Counted from the stretch's first letter, positions 22,240 to 33,608 are shown. The stretch is DNA of 64,000 nucleotides from Erythrophleum ivorense (GCA_026724425.1 JAIUCV010000019.1:14837141-14901140), one strand, 5' to 3'. The notes: generated by a model not told the origin, from the sequence alone. Translations and numbers: made by a program.

Positions 22240-24502
22240 TTTTATCACCACTATAGACCCTCACCTGAGTACTGTTCAGCCTAGACCAAAGGATGAATCT
22301 TTACTATATTTATAGTCTCGCCACGTGTCCTAAGCTGTCTGGCAAGGAAGAGTGAGTTAAAAGTTTGTTATATCATATATTGTTGATTTGGCTAAATTTA
22401 TGACAATTTCTCAAATGCAATGACACAGGATGATAGAATTTTACGCATACAATGAATAGCACAAGATCATATTTTTGATCCCCCTCTAACTATTGTCCCA
22501 TATCTCGTACAGGCTAGTTTTTACGGTGTTTCATGACTCAGATATTTTGACTTTAATGTCGCACTTATGTCAGCCCTTATCAAGCAGTAGTGCCAAGAGA
22601 CACATACATTCCACCTCACCAATGGCAAGTGTACGATCACACTGCAAGACGTCACTATATAGTTGGGTCTACTATTCACAGGGCATGCAGTATGTAGACA
22701 GATAGATTTTAATTGGTCACTTATTTGCAATAAGCTGCTCGATGTGATATCGCCTCGTGAGACATTAGATGGACAGAGGTTGGTTTAGAAGTGTTAGCCC
22801 ATTTATATAGAGAAATGTGTAATGTCACCCATTATAACAAGGTTAACATAGGTGGTTATTTGACTTTACTTCATTTATGGGCATGAGGTTAATTCCCCCG
22901 TCTTACTCCATAAAGACCCCCAACCTGATCCGTAGATGGTTATCTACCCTATTAGACCCTCATTAGGTTTCAAGTATATACATATATATTTTTTGGATTC
23001 ACTATTTTTTCGATGATTGATAAACTAATTTGTATTCTCTTATCCCTCAAGGTGGTGGGATGTTCCACAATATCCTCGATCGATGGCAAATACTTTGCGG
23101 TAGTATAGGATATTGTTAGACCAAATGAAGGATGATAAGGTTTATATTTATGTAATTACTTGTTTTTCATTTTATGATTATAACATGAAGTAACCATTTT
23201 CTTTTTTGTAGGTTATTTGGCTTCCATATGACTCACCGAAGGTTGCCCAATTGATTCTGAAATATTGCTTAGCGATGTCCAATATATGGCATGTATCTAT
23301 GCCTATATTATGCTTTTGGATAGTTGAGTGGCATCACGCTAATCGCATTCTCCATCAGTTCGGTAGGGTGCAACATATTCCATAAAAACCATTTAATATA
23401 GGATCACTGCATATTCTTCAATTAAGAGGTAAGGTGCATAAAAACTGGTGGAAAAAGCATGTAGTTTTTAATATAACATAGAATTCATGGCCTCAGGTTG
23501 TGGCACAAAACGACCTTACTGATAAACTACTAGATCGCGTGTCAAATTACATGCATTGATATTGGTGACATACGCGATGGTGGATCCATCCTACTAGTGG
23601 TTCTCAGGGTTTTGTTGTATGACTTTTACATCATTCTCATCTTTATATTTTATATCCTTAAATATATATATATATATCCATGCGTGTGTATTATTTTTAA
23701 CAATTGATTTTTTTTCATAGGTTGATGTGTTGGAGGACTTATACAGACTTGCTATCACTGACCCATTGATACTTAGCTATGGTGATTTCAGGCAAAGAGT
23801 AAGCGGTGATATTTAAACCATGCTGCATGTTCTAAGAAAACATTGAGAGATGCTCGTCTCCCAACCAGCTTCGCTAGCACCTAATCTATCCAGACCTCCA
23901 GAGTCATAGGCGAGATAAGAAAAAAGAGGTCATGGGTTCCTCTCATCTAGGGAACCAATGTCTGGTGGCAACAATGGTGGCTTTCATATAAATATGCCAT
24001 CATCATCTTACACAACAGTGGTGGTGACGCTAGTTCTTCTTCTTTTCCACCATGCACAGACGTTGGCATTGCAAGTCTATCTTTCTTTACACCTTACTAT
24101 ACACCTTCATTGCCTTTGTCTATTTATATGAACTCATCTTTCTCCACACCACCACCACAACCAATGCAATCTGTCGGGGTATCATTGACATCATTATTTA
24201 TAGATCCTGCTACATTTAGTGCTAAATATAACAGTACTTCTTTCGCACAATAGCATCCTACCAACCTCAACAAGGCTTTTTCACTCCAAATCAACCGATT
24301 CCACTTGTTCAGTCTCTTGAATGGAATTTTAGTTCTCAAAAAATCCAAAATCAAGTGGAGAATGAATCGGTTGAAGTAGAAGATAAAGAAGTACTTGTAA
24401 ATGATACCGAAAAGGACGAAAAGCAAGAACAGCCACAACAATGTCAGCCTTAGCAAATAAGGAAAAGGCCTCGATATAGGACAAGCAGTCATTACAACTG
24501 AT
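22240..24502 (+). pseudogene. plant mobile domain (PMD, MAIN/MAIL-like) protein, decayed
   Basis: PMD proteins, often annotated as aminotransferase-like or phosphatase-7 long form, are shared between host genes such as MAIN/MAIL1 and transposons. Visible blocks are the start near DPHLSTVQPRPKDESLLYL (22256), the diagnostic ETHTFHLTNGKCTITLQDV (about 22590-22650), GGGMFHNILDRWQ (about 23050), VIWLPYDSPKVAQLILKYC to IVEWHHANRILHQFG (23213-23360), a DVLEDLYRLA-like tail (23720) and a Ser/Pro/Thr-rich C-terminus ending RKRPRYRTSSHYN at 24502. Introns are likely at 22960-23050 and 23145-23210, where GTA... to ...TTGTAG borders can be seen. There are many in-frame stops. Its position downstream of the transposase suggests it was the element's second gene. 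Confidence 0.75.
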
Positions 24503-24892
24503 AACTACTATTATTTTTTAAATTTAATATTCTTTTATATTATTTAATTGTACATTTAAATATATTTTTAACAACACTTCCTTTCCTTCTTAGTCAACAT
24601 TAATTTATCGAAAAATTAATTAATACAATTAATTTTTTTAATTCCTTATATTTTTAACAAATTTAACTAACAAACTAAGAACATTGTTATATTTCATTTA
24701 CAAAAATTTTCTTTTATACATTAATAATAAAAATATTTCACATTAACAATAAAAATTTTCTTTTATACATAAACAAAAATTTTCTCATAACAAAAATATT
24801 TCATGATTACACGTTTTAAAATATTATATATATAAATTGAGATATTATATTATTCAAAATAAAATTAAAAAATTTTCCTTATCCTTCAACAA
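24503..24892. other. AT-rich spacer
   Basis: Very AT-rich, no coding similarity. The segment at about 24825-24890 resembles one end of the repeat unit found at 25257, 25515 and 25766 (TATAAATTGAGATATTATAT). Confidence 0.5.
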
Positions 24893-24905
24893 ACACTACA
24901 CCAAA
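24893..24905 (+). repeat. orphan CACTA-type terminus
   Basis: CACTACACCAAAA matches the consensus of CACTA left ends. It is followed by GGCAA/TTGCT-like motifs (24920-25050) that resemble subterminal repeats. No partner right end was found downstream, so it is a fragment or a decayed non-autonomous element. Confidence 0.5.
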
Positions 24906-25239
24906 ATATTTATTTAGCAGCAATTAATTAACAACCAACATTATATTGTCATTAATATATTTTTGAAATTCAAATATCAGTGGCAAATATGTTTTAGCCA
25001 ATAATAAGAATAATTATACTGGCAATCAAGCCCAATTGCTAGAAAAAATAAACCTAAATATTTTTTTCCTATTTTCTAAGACAAAGGCAAAATACTTTCC
25101 GCTAATTTCTCTTATTTTTCTGAAGCTCACGTCGCTATCTATGCAGGGGTAGAAACGCGTGGCTATATATATATATTTATACATTTTCTTGTATTTTGTG
25201 CTTCTTTTTTATTTAAAATGTTAAATTGTTCTTGACTTT

Positions 25240-26010
25240 TAATTTTCTTTTCACTAAATAAGCATTATATTCTTCATAATGCAAATAAAAAAAATTTCTT
25301 TATAGTTGAACAAATTTTATACAAATTTAAACAATAAATAAATAAATAAATATTTGATTTCAAAAATTATTTTACTAATTTTTTAAATTCTTATCTGAAT
25401 TTTTTAAAAATAATTATTCATTATTTATTTTCTACAAATTTAAACAAAATTAATTAACACTTCTCAAAACGTCAATTTCTCACTACTACAAAATTAAATA
25501 AATAATATAAACAAATTAAGACATTATAGTCTTCAAAATATAAATAAAATATTTTTTAATAACCAAAAAAATTTTATATAAATGTACACAGTGAATATAT
25601 TAAAATATGATTTTAAAAATACTTTTACTATTTTTTAAACATTCTTGTTTGAATTTTTTTAAATAATTATTTAAGTTTTAATTTTTATACATTTAAAAAA
25701 ATTAATTATTATTCCTCAAAACCTAATTTTTAAAAATTACAAAATTAAATAAATTATATATATAAATTAAGATATTATGCTCTTCAATATATAAATAAAC
25801 ATTTTTTTAGTAGAACAAATTTTATAAAAATTCAAACAATTAATAAAATATAATATAATTTTAAAAATACTTTTCCTAATCTTCTTAAATTCTTATCTAA
25901 ATTTTTTTAATGATTATTTAAATTTAAATTTTTACAAATTTAACAAAATTAATTAATATTTCTCAAAATATAAATTTTTAATTATAAAGTTAAAAAAATT
26001 ATATATATAT
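25240..26010. repeat. degenerate AT-rich tandem repeat, about 250-bp period
   Basis: The landmark AAATTAAGACATTATAGTCT recurs in variants at about 25257, 25515 and 25766, spacing near 258 and 251 bp. Between landmarks the same order of blocks repeats: ...GAACAAATTTTATA..., ...ATTTTAAAAATACTTTT..., ...TTCTTATCTGAATTTTTTTAA..., ...TTAATTAAYAYTTCTCAAAA. There are about three units, each strongly diverged. Confidence 0.65.
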
Positions 26011-26317
26011 GTTAAGTTAAATTTTTTTAAAATTTATATATAAAATTGAAAAAAATATATATATATATATATATATATGTATAAACTTTTTTTAACTTTA
26101 TATATATATATAAAGTTACAAAAAAATTTAACACCTATAAAGTAAAAAAAATTTCATTATATTTTTAAAAATACAAATAAAAACTTTTTAACTATTAAAA
26201 AACTTAATACAAATTTAAATAATTAAGATATTAAAAAATAATTATTACAATAAATTTATAATTTTTAAAATTTATTATTTTATAAATTTTAAATAAAAAA
26301 TAAAAAATTTAATTTTA
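26011..26317. other. AT-rich spacer with TA microsatellite
   Basis: Contains a (TA)n run at about 26056-26080 and A/T homopolymer runs. No gene or viral similarity is seen before about 26318, where sequence complexity rises abruptly. Confidence 0.6.
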
Positions 26318-26349
26318 ATCACAGAATCCGATTAACTTGCGAATGTGTT

Positions 26350-26362
26350 GGCTCTGATACCA
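26350..26362 (-). promoter_or_regulatory. tRNA-Met primer binding site of the EVE, in reverse orientation
   Basis: Read on the minus strand this is TGGTATCAGAGCC, the caulimovirid minus-strand primer site. It is opposite in orientation to the movement-protein frame that starts 80 bp to its right. The piece 26318-26440 must therefore be an inverted fragment of the viral leader. The adjoining ATTCCTGGTGGTCC (26362-26375) recurs in the centre of the inverted repeat (33609-33622). Confidence 0.85.
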
Positions 26363-26441
26363 TTCCTGGTGGTCCTTGACTCATTAGATCTGCTCGTAAA
26401 AGTGAGTAAGAAGATATCAAAACCCCATTGCCTACCTCGAC

Positions 26442-27535
26442 ATGTCTACTATTTCCTCAACCAATGATGTTAAAGAACCCGTCCATCTTTTCTCTTCCTT
26501 TTCTATACCTAAATCTATCCCCTCTTCTTGTATAATCTATCTTGTAGAAATTACCCATATCACAGAAGAATCTAGATTAGAAGAATCTATTACCCCTCTT
26601 CTTAATCCTTATCACCTCTATCATCAAAATAGATCATTTACTCGATCTATCAGGAGACTCCTTTCTCCTCGAAACCCTCCAATAAAAGAAATAGTCCAAG
26701 GTACCAAAATGGATCAGTATGGACTTCAATCAACCCAAGCTGAACAATATGTTACTCTAAAAATCCCTACCAATTTCATTTCTCACTGGATCTGTCAAGG
26801 CTATTCTCACCTCCATCTTGGAGCCATTAGATTGGTCCTTACCTTACATGGTAGAAAAGGGATTGCTGCTACAGCCCGTGTATCCCTTTTTAATACATCT
26901 TACACCGCCTTTCAGAATGCTTTGATTAGAGCTGCCCCTATCACTTTGAATGGTGGAAGCGTGATCCTGACCATCGTTCCCAACTTCAACATAAAATTGT
27001 CAGATCCCACTCTTCCAACCAGACTAAAAGTACAATCCAGATCATTGGTGCTGAACAAGTTTCTGATATTGTTCCAGCCACTCTTCATCATCAGATGATC
27101 TATCGTCTGCAGAACCACTCCGTTGATCTTCACTTCTCAAACACCACTGATGATGTTCTTTATATGGTTTTTGACAGATCTGACAACACTACCATCATCC
27201 AGATCCCTAAGCAGATTTCTAAAGAAGATCTACTTCAACTAATGCCTCTTGAATGGGTTATCAATTATGAAAAAGAGTTTCATAGGGGACAAAAGACCTT
27301 CCATACATCTGCTCCTCCTGTTCTCGAAAACCTCTTTGATGGCACTATGAAATCAACCTTCAAGAGACCTGGATCTGATGAAGCAACTACCTCAGCCCCA
27401 AGGACAATGACTCACTCAATGATGATTACTCCTATGATCACCCAAGAACAAAAGAAAGGTCTAATTCCCATTCACTGGCTTCATCCTGATGGGTCTTATG
27501 CTTATGTTGGCAAAATCAATGGACACTTCCTTTAG
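26442..27535 (+). pseudogene. EVE movement protein and start of capsid region, left copy
   Basis: The ATG at 26442 starts a frame with the caulimovirus movement-protein core at about 26770-27010 (YSHLHLGAIRLVLTLHGRKG, GSVILTIVPNFN, DPTLPTRLKV). Proteins of this family form tubules through plasmodesmata. A one-base loss near 27030 ends this frame at 27098. The same polyprotein continues in the frame 27095-27535, until a TAG. The right copy lacks this one-base loss but has TAG and TAA codons nearby, so the lesions arose separately. Confidence 0.88.
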
Positions 27536-30090
27536 GATTGTGATCCTTCTATGTGCGACCTTGATTGTGGATGTAATGATCTTGAAAATTGGGAAGGACC
27601 AGAGGATAATGCTTGGAGACCTCGTGACTCTTGTGCTTCTCCTTGGAAAAAATAATTACCCAAACCATCTTGGAAATCTGGCCACTGCTCTCACCATACA
27701 CCTAATAGCAACTTCGATGATGATGACCATCCACCAAAACCCCGATGGGTCGGTATCAAGTCTCCCAGACCCAAGCCAGAAAGTTTGTTTGACCTTCTTA
27801 AGAAATTAGGCCATGATGACCTTCTTCCTTCTCTACCCACAAAACCTGAGCCTATCATTCCTATACACATACAACCTCAGCCTATTCCCTGCATGATGTT
27901 TTCCTCTGCATCAAAAAGCTATGATTTTGAATTTCCTGCTATGGAAACAAGAACTAACCCTGAGACATATGTTACTTACAAGCCGTATTCTGTTCCTACA
28001 GAAGTTTTACCTAATGGTGCCATGCGACCTGTCTCACAAGCTGACGAAGTACTCAACTGGCATACTCATAATGCTACAGCTCAAAACAAAGTTCTTCAGA
28101 GGATTGACTCTCGACTTGAGAATCTCTCCAGTCAAACGGCTCATACTAATTTTCGTCTAGATGGATTGTCTTCTCATATCCAAGAATTATATGATCGCCT
28201 CCAAAGGCAGTTTACTTCTCTGGATGCAGAACTTAAAGACTTTATCGCTCATGGATATATGGGACTAGCTTTTAGACAGAAGGAACAAGAGCTTCGACAA
28301 GTAAAAACTCAAATTGATCAGATTGAAAAAGACATAGCTAGAGATCAATCTCGAAGTATCTATGATTCATATCCTTCTCCTTTTGTGTCCTCCTATAATC
28401 TATATCCATTACCCCCTTATTCACCTTACCCACAAGAAGCTGATTATTCCAAATGTTTCAAAATGAACTATGAAGTCTTTAGAAAGAAAGAAGACTATCT
28501 TAGTCCAACCCAGCTTAAACAGCTTGAACCCAGGCAACCTTCAACCCAATCTCAACCTCTTCCACCTAGAAATATCCGTCCTCCTCAAAGACCACCTCAC
28601 TTTCCTTCACACCAAGAAGCTTCACCCTCCTAGACAAAACCTTTAGAGAATTCTCCTGTAAAACCTTTACAGATTCATACTCCCTCTACCTCACCAAGGC
28701 ATACTACACCTCCACTTCATCCTGATCTCACTTAGAAAAATAAATAGCCTGAAATAGAACCAACTAAATCATCTAGGACAATCTCTTTATTGTCCACCAT
28801 TAACCCTTATCTTTCAAATTCTGATTCAGATCAATCTTGAATACTTGGTCTCGAACCTCTCAGTTCTGAGGAAGATAAACCTGTTCCATACTTAACTTCC
28901 TACATGGTAAATCCTACCCATGTCAAAGAATATCATGAGTCAAATGTTGATCATAACGAACATATGGATGACTATGAACAGCCATATCATACCACTTTCC
29001 CAAAACCTCTGCAAGCTTAAACTCGTCCAACCATTGGACCATGGTTCACCTTTGATGATATATCTCTTGACAAATGGAGAGACAAGTTGCATGAGTTTTC
29101 AGCCTGGATTGATCTTCAAATGACTCAACTAAATGCTAATCTTCATGTAACTCTCATTGAATTCACCAACAGACTCACTGATCCCCTCCAAGAATTGTTC
29201 CAAAGTCTAGGAAAATATCAACAACGATTCTATACCACAGCTGGCAGTGCTAATGACTTCCTTAGTCTAATTCACAAAGAATTTTTTGGCAATTTCCATC
29301 TTGTAGATAAGCAGAAGTGACAAGAATACTTCCACATGAAATGTTACTCCTTAAAGAAAAAAGATCTTGATTTCCATTATAAAAGAATGGCAGAAAGATA
29401 CTATCTCCTCAATGGTTTCAATGATGTTAATCTCAAACATACATTCATAACCTCTTTGCCAGAAGAGCTACAGCCAGAACTCTCAAGAGCCATCCAATCC
29501 TTTCAACGAGATATGGCTGATATCTTTCTTGGAGAAATTTACCAACTAACTCTGGCTACTCTTGCAAAATTATGTCAGCAGCATAAAATGTTTGATTCCA
29601 TGATGGATGGAAAGCTCGCTTTGTAGAAGGTTTGTAAAAAGCCTTATCTCCAAATTAAATGCAAAGACAAGTCCAAATGCTCTTACCCAACAAAGAAACA
29701 CTCCCATTACAAGCATGGTTATTCCAAACCTTTCAAGTCCTACAAAAAAAGGATACCTAAAAGACCAATTTGGTTTTTTAGACGACAGCTCACGAAATTT
29801 AGAAAAAGAGATCGTTGCTATATCTGTGGAAAAAAGGGCCATTTTGCAAAAAACTATCCTAATAAAACAAAGAAGGACATTAATCTTCTTCAACAAGTTT
29901 AAGCCAGCATTCCTCTATCTGCTGATGATGACATTGAAGAATATTTCTTAGAATAAGAAAATGCTGATGCAACCACTGTTTTTGCCCTTCCTGACCTTCA
30001 CTTATCCAACTCAAAATTTTCTAATTATGATCCTTTAGATTATTCTGGCCACTATATACATCCAAGCTATTCTGTTCAACATTGCCAACT
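27536..30090 (+). pseudogene. EVE capsid/nucleocapsid region with zinc knuckle, left copy
   Basis: It continues the polyprotein frame through TAG at 27533 and TAA near 27653 to a longer open stretch (27785-28633). That stretch contains a coiled-coil-like region (28090-28200, LQRIDSRLENLSSQ) and a Pro/Tyr-rich segment. The capsid core is at about 29040-29600 (WRDKLHEFSAWIDLQM, YYLLNGFNDVNLKHTFI). It is followed by a basic Lys/His-rich tract and a zinc knuckle at 29816-29857 (CYICGKKGHFAKN), whose last Cys has become Tyr. The right copy keeps that Cys. Further stops are at 29320, 29624 and 29899. Confidence 0.85.
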
Positions 30091-30490
30091 CACTGAGCAA
30101 AAAAAAACCTCAAATGCCTTATGTCCAAATGCAGATTCTTCAGAGCAAGTATCATAAGCCTATCCCTGTTATAGCCTATATGGATACTGGGGCTTCTAAA
30201 AGTCTCATAAATCCTGCAGTTCTCTCTCCACAGGCATGGACGACCCATTCTGAATGTTTTACTGTAGCTGATGGAAAAATCTTTAAAGTTGATCTTATTA
30301 CCAAAAAATGAATTGGTATCAAGATCTTTCCTAATTGCATAGTCTGGACTAAGGTACTTAGCAGCAGTCTCCCCGACAAGGATATCTTGATTGGAATGGA
30401 CATCTACTGTCAAGCAAAAAAACTTCAAATCCTTCCTCAAGGGATCTAATATAAACATCAATTCAAGCCTTACACCACTATTTTAAAGGT
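30091..30490 (+). pseudogene. EVE aspartic protease, left copy
   Basis: The active-site block YMDTGASKSLINP is at about 30177-30215, with the Asp-Thr-Gly triad intact. GSSLPDKDILIGMD-like sequence follows at about 30365-30402. The frame differs by one from the capsid frame; the change lies near the A-run at about 30101-30109. TGA interrupts it at 30309. The enzyme would process the viral polyprotein. Confidence 0.88.
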
Positions 30491-32080
30491 TTTTGAACTG
30501 TCTAATGTTCCTGCTGGATATGAAAATATTCGGGATCAACTTATGCCTCACTACCCAGAGTCCCATGATCAGTTTTCCCATCCTTCTCCTCTGTGGAAGA
30601 ACAACGATTTCTTCATCCAGCTTCCTTTCAAAAGAAATGAGGATATCAATCCTACAAAAGCAACTCACCTTGGTATGAATCCTGATGATCTACAACTTGC
30701 CATAACAGAATGTGCAGCCCTTCTACAGCAAGGACTTATTGAATTTACAAAATCTGACTGGGCATGCCAAGCATTCTATATGGATAAATACGCAGAGCAG
30801 AAACGTGGAAAAAAGCGCCTCGTCATTGACTACAAGCCACTCAACATGTTTCTACAAGATGATAAATTCCCCTTACTAAAGATTAGTTCTCAGCTCACAC
30901 TGCTTAAAGATGTCAAGGTCTTCTCTAAGTTTGATCTTAAGGCAGGCTTTTGGCAACTTGGAATTGATCTAGCGAAAAGGTACAAAACAGCCTTCTGTAT
31001 ACCCAATGCTTAATATCAATGGACTGTCATGCCATTTGGATTGAAGGTTGCTCCGTCTCTATTTCAAAAAGCCATGACAAAAATCTTTGAGCCCATTCTC
31101 CATAGTGTCTTAGTTTATATTAATGATATCCTGCTCTTTTCAAAAAATGAAGCAGACCACAAGCAACTTCTCCAACAGTTTTTGGGCCTCGTCCAAAAGT
31201 ATAAGCTAATGCTTTCTTCCAAAAAGAGTCAATTAGGCCAAGCCCAAATAGAATTTCTCTGAATGCATATTTTTTATGGACGTTATCAGCCTGGTCCACA
31301 CATCGCCCAAGAGTTACTCACTTTTTTGGATAAAGATCTCTGTGTTAAAGAAATTCAACAATTTCTCGGGGTAATCAATTTTATCAGAGACTTTATTCCA
31401 AATGTGTCTAATCATACGAGCCAGCTGTCTAAACTTCTCAGAAAGGACCCCCCTCTTTGGGGACCTGTTTAGACTGCCGCATGTGACACCTCAAACGCAT
31501 CTCTCAAGTTCCTTTACCTTTAAAGATTCCTGATAAAGGTAAAAGGATCCTCCAAATCGATGCTAGTGAAGACTTTTGGGGCATTGTCCTGCTTGAAAAG
31601 ATTGACAAAAAGACATATTACTGTGGCCATGCTAGCGGCCAATTCAAAAACTCTAAAAAATATTATCATACAATCTACAAAGAGATTCTTGTTGTCAAAA
31701 GAGGGATCAAGAAGTTTAGTTTCCACCTATGCTCACATGATTTCACTGTGCAAATGGATAACTCCTCCTTTCCTAAGATTTTAGAGTCTAACAAAAAGGT
31801 TCTTCCAGATAAACAATTGATGCGCTGGAAAGACTGGTTTTCCCGCTATAAATTTACTGTTGAACACATCAAAGGGAGCCACAATATCCTAGCCGACTTC
31901 CTTTCTAGACCTCTAAAAACCCTTAATCTCATCACTCCCATTGAACCTCTTCCTTTCATCCATATGGCTCATTCTACCCCTAGATGTACCATTCACTATC
32001 CTCAACCCCAACTGAAAAAGAATTTCCCTCCTAAAGAACCTCGATCAACAACTCCTACTGAAGTTCAAAGTCTTGCTTAA
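30491..32080 (+). pseudogene. EVE reverse transcriptase and RNase H, left copy
   Basis: Reverse transcriptase motifs are in order: GLIEFTKSDWACQAF (30730), LVIDYKPLNMFLQDDKFPL (30817), FSKFDLKAGFWQLGID (30922), VMPFGLKVAPSLFQKAM (31026) and VYINDILLFS (31113-31142). The catalytic box reads YIND (31116-31127), so one of the two catalytic Asp is Asn; the right copy keeps YIDD. RNase H follows (31546-31910: LQIDASEDFWG, YYHTIYKEILVVKRGI, GSHNILADFLSR), with frame changes between 31490 and 31748. The enzyme would copy pregenomic RNA into DNA. This copy is inactive. Confidence 0.92.
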
Positions 32081-32943
32081 AAATCTCTAATTTATTACCT
32101 CCACCGTTACCTGAAGGACTCTCCTTATAATACCATTCCTCCAGCTTTCAACCTTATCCAAACCCCCTTTTTACTCTTGTTTTGAATCACCGACCAAGTT
32201 ACAGATGATACCCTCTGGTATTTTTGGGCTCTTACTTCCCTTTACTTAGGAACTCTTGCATTTCCACCACTCATGATCTTCCAACACCTTACCACCTCTG
32301 CCAATAGGGACTCCAATTTATGGACCCTACTAGAATGGTTTTCTCTATTACCTTGGTGGCGCTCTGAGCTTGATTGTCTTATTCATCATCACAACCTTTA
32401 GCAAATCCCTGACAAACAAGTGTCCAGCATTTTCATCCTTCACCGTCCTTACTGGATCAACAGACAAGACATGCTCCTCACTCGAAATCATGCATATGAA
32501 TGGAATACTTTTTTAAACTGGCCAAAGCAATCATCTGATGCCCTAAAGGCTTTAAAATTATTTTATGTGAAATTAATAATTATAAGCCTAATCCATTCAT
32601 ATTTTATACTTTATTGGGACCATACCCTGGAGAATTTATCCCTGGAGAACCTAGGCTTCCAGAACTAGATCTGCCCAATACAAAATAATGGACTCTGGAA
32701 CAGATGCTCAAATTCCTCACAGGAACAAGTTCTCAAGACCTTGGAGCCTTATCATCCTCAACAATCCAACCACCTTCGGACACAATAATGCAAGACTTGC
32801 AGGACCCATATGAACCTATTGCTTTAAAAGAATTTGAGGAATGGTTCACCTTCTATTTCAAAAAGTCTCGAAAGGACCCTGACGACTCCACTGACGAGGA
32901 CCCTAATATGTCTCCATCACATGAGCCAATCAAGAAAGGATAA
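32081..32943 (+). pseudogene. EVE C-terminal extension after RNase H, unrecognised, left copy
   Basis: Coding-like sequence continues in the RNase H frame past the TAA at 32078-32080, with only a few stops. Blocks include YPLHRYLKDSP-like sequence at 32096, ANRDSNLWTLLEWFSLLPWW (32307), YWINRQDMLLTRNHAYEWNT (32449) and QSSDALKALK. A second frame (32704-32943) has EQMLKFLTG-like and DPYEPIALKEFEEWFTFYFK segments. The same blocks are conserved as protein in the right copy, which argues that they were real viral coding sequence. I do not recognise a domain; a second downstream ORF is known in some caulimovirids, and this could be one. Confidence 0.6.
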
Positions 32944-33159
32944 TCCTTATCTTGAAGCTTATCTTCTAGACACTGATGCCGACCCAACTTGTCTCTATCT
33001 AGCAAGGATAAGCCTTATCCTGAAGCTTATCCTACTTTATTATCTAATTATGAGTTTTACTATTTTACATGTGAAAATGTCGCCTTCTATCAAATCTGTA
33101 GGCCAGTGTGTTTCTACTTTTATAAAAGATGTTTGTCTTATTCCTCTCCTCCTTCTCTA

Positions 33160-33167
33160 TATATAAA
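33160..33167 (+). promoter_or_regulatory. TATA box of the EVE pregenomic promoter, left copy
   Basis: TATATAAA is followed about 25-30 nt later by the presumed start region (GGACCTCTGTGTTTAAG) and by AATAAA at 33234. Placement after the last ORF, with a poly(A) signal shortly downstream of the start, is the caulimovirid arrangement. It points right, to the centre of the inverted repeat. Confidence 0.7.
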
Positions 33168-33233
33168 GGACCTCTGTGTTTAAGAAGGGCAAGTCAGAAA
33201 AGCCTTTCTTCTCCTCTTGTACACACCATCTTA

Positions 33234-33239
33234 AATAAA
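33234..33239 (+). terminator. poly(A) signal of the EVE, left copy
   Basis: AATAAA lies about 70 bp after the TATA box. In caulimovirids the signal sits in the terminally redundant region and is bypassed on first passage. The mirrored signal in the right arm is at 34037-34042. Confidence 0.6.
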
Positions 33240-33608
33240 TGGCTTTATTCTAAGTTTCTTTATCTTCTGAAATCTTTTATTAGTAGATCTCTTATGATTA
33301 TCTTGTCCATCCACTAGTATGCTCTACACTTGCCTCTTAAGAGGATCTTTTATATCAAAACGTGTTGTTACTACCATAGTATCTGGATAACAATAATTTC
33401 TTGTCTATGATTATAAAGAATTTCTAAGCAAATCAACAGAATCCTTTGTCTTAAAAGGCCAGTGCATGAAAGCTCAAAAAGAGAAGTGGCTGTTAGCGTA
33501 AGCACACCTAAAAAAGGATTTTAGTGATTCTGATTAGAAAATTCTGTTAACAATTTTAAGATGACAAGGTAATATCCCCTGAAGATTAAGGGATTAGTTG
33601 TTCTTATC

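Larger units (their letters stand above)
18490..24502 (+). mobile_element. Mutator-like element (MULE) with transposase and plant mobile domain genes
   Basis: A promoter-like region with palindromes (18502-18738), a MuDR-type transposase pseudogene (19232-21740) and a plant mobile domain (PMD) pseudogene (about 22240-24502) follow one another on the plus strand. PMD domains are known to occur in some plant Mutator-like and Gypsy elements. I could not find terminal inverted repeats or a 9-bp target duplication, so both limits are only where recognisable sequence starts and ends. Confidence 0.7.
26318..33608 (+). mobile_element. endogenous caulimovirid (EVE), left copy
   Basis: The gene order is movement protein, capsid with zinc knuckle, aspartic protease, reverse transcriptase and RNase H, then a C-terminal extension and a TATA/poly(A) region. 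This order is found in badna-, tungro-, petu- and florendovirus-type Caulimoviridae. There is no integrase and no LTR. I cannot assign a genus from motifs alone. From 26881 on it is mirrored by the right copy. It carries many stops and several frameshifts and cannot yield virus as it stands. Confidence 0.92.

Noticed and set aside
24124..24492. 122-codon minus-strand ORF near the end of the PMD gene
   Set aside because: It is the complement of a Ser/Pro-rich low-complexity tail of the plus-strand PMD pseudogene.
27785..28633. 282-codon open frame as an independent host gene
   Set aside because: It lies in the same frame as the capsid region before and after it, is interrupted only by TAG/TAA, and is mirrored in the right viral copy.
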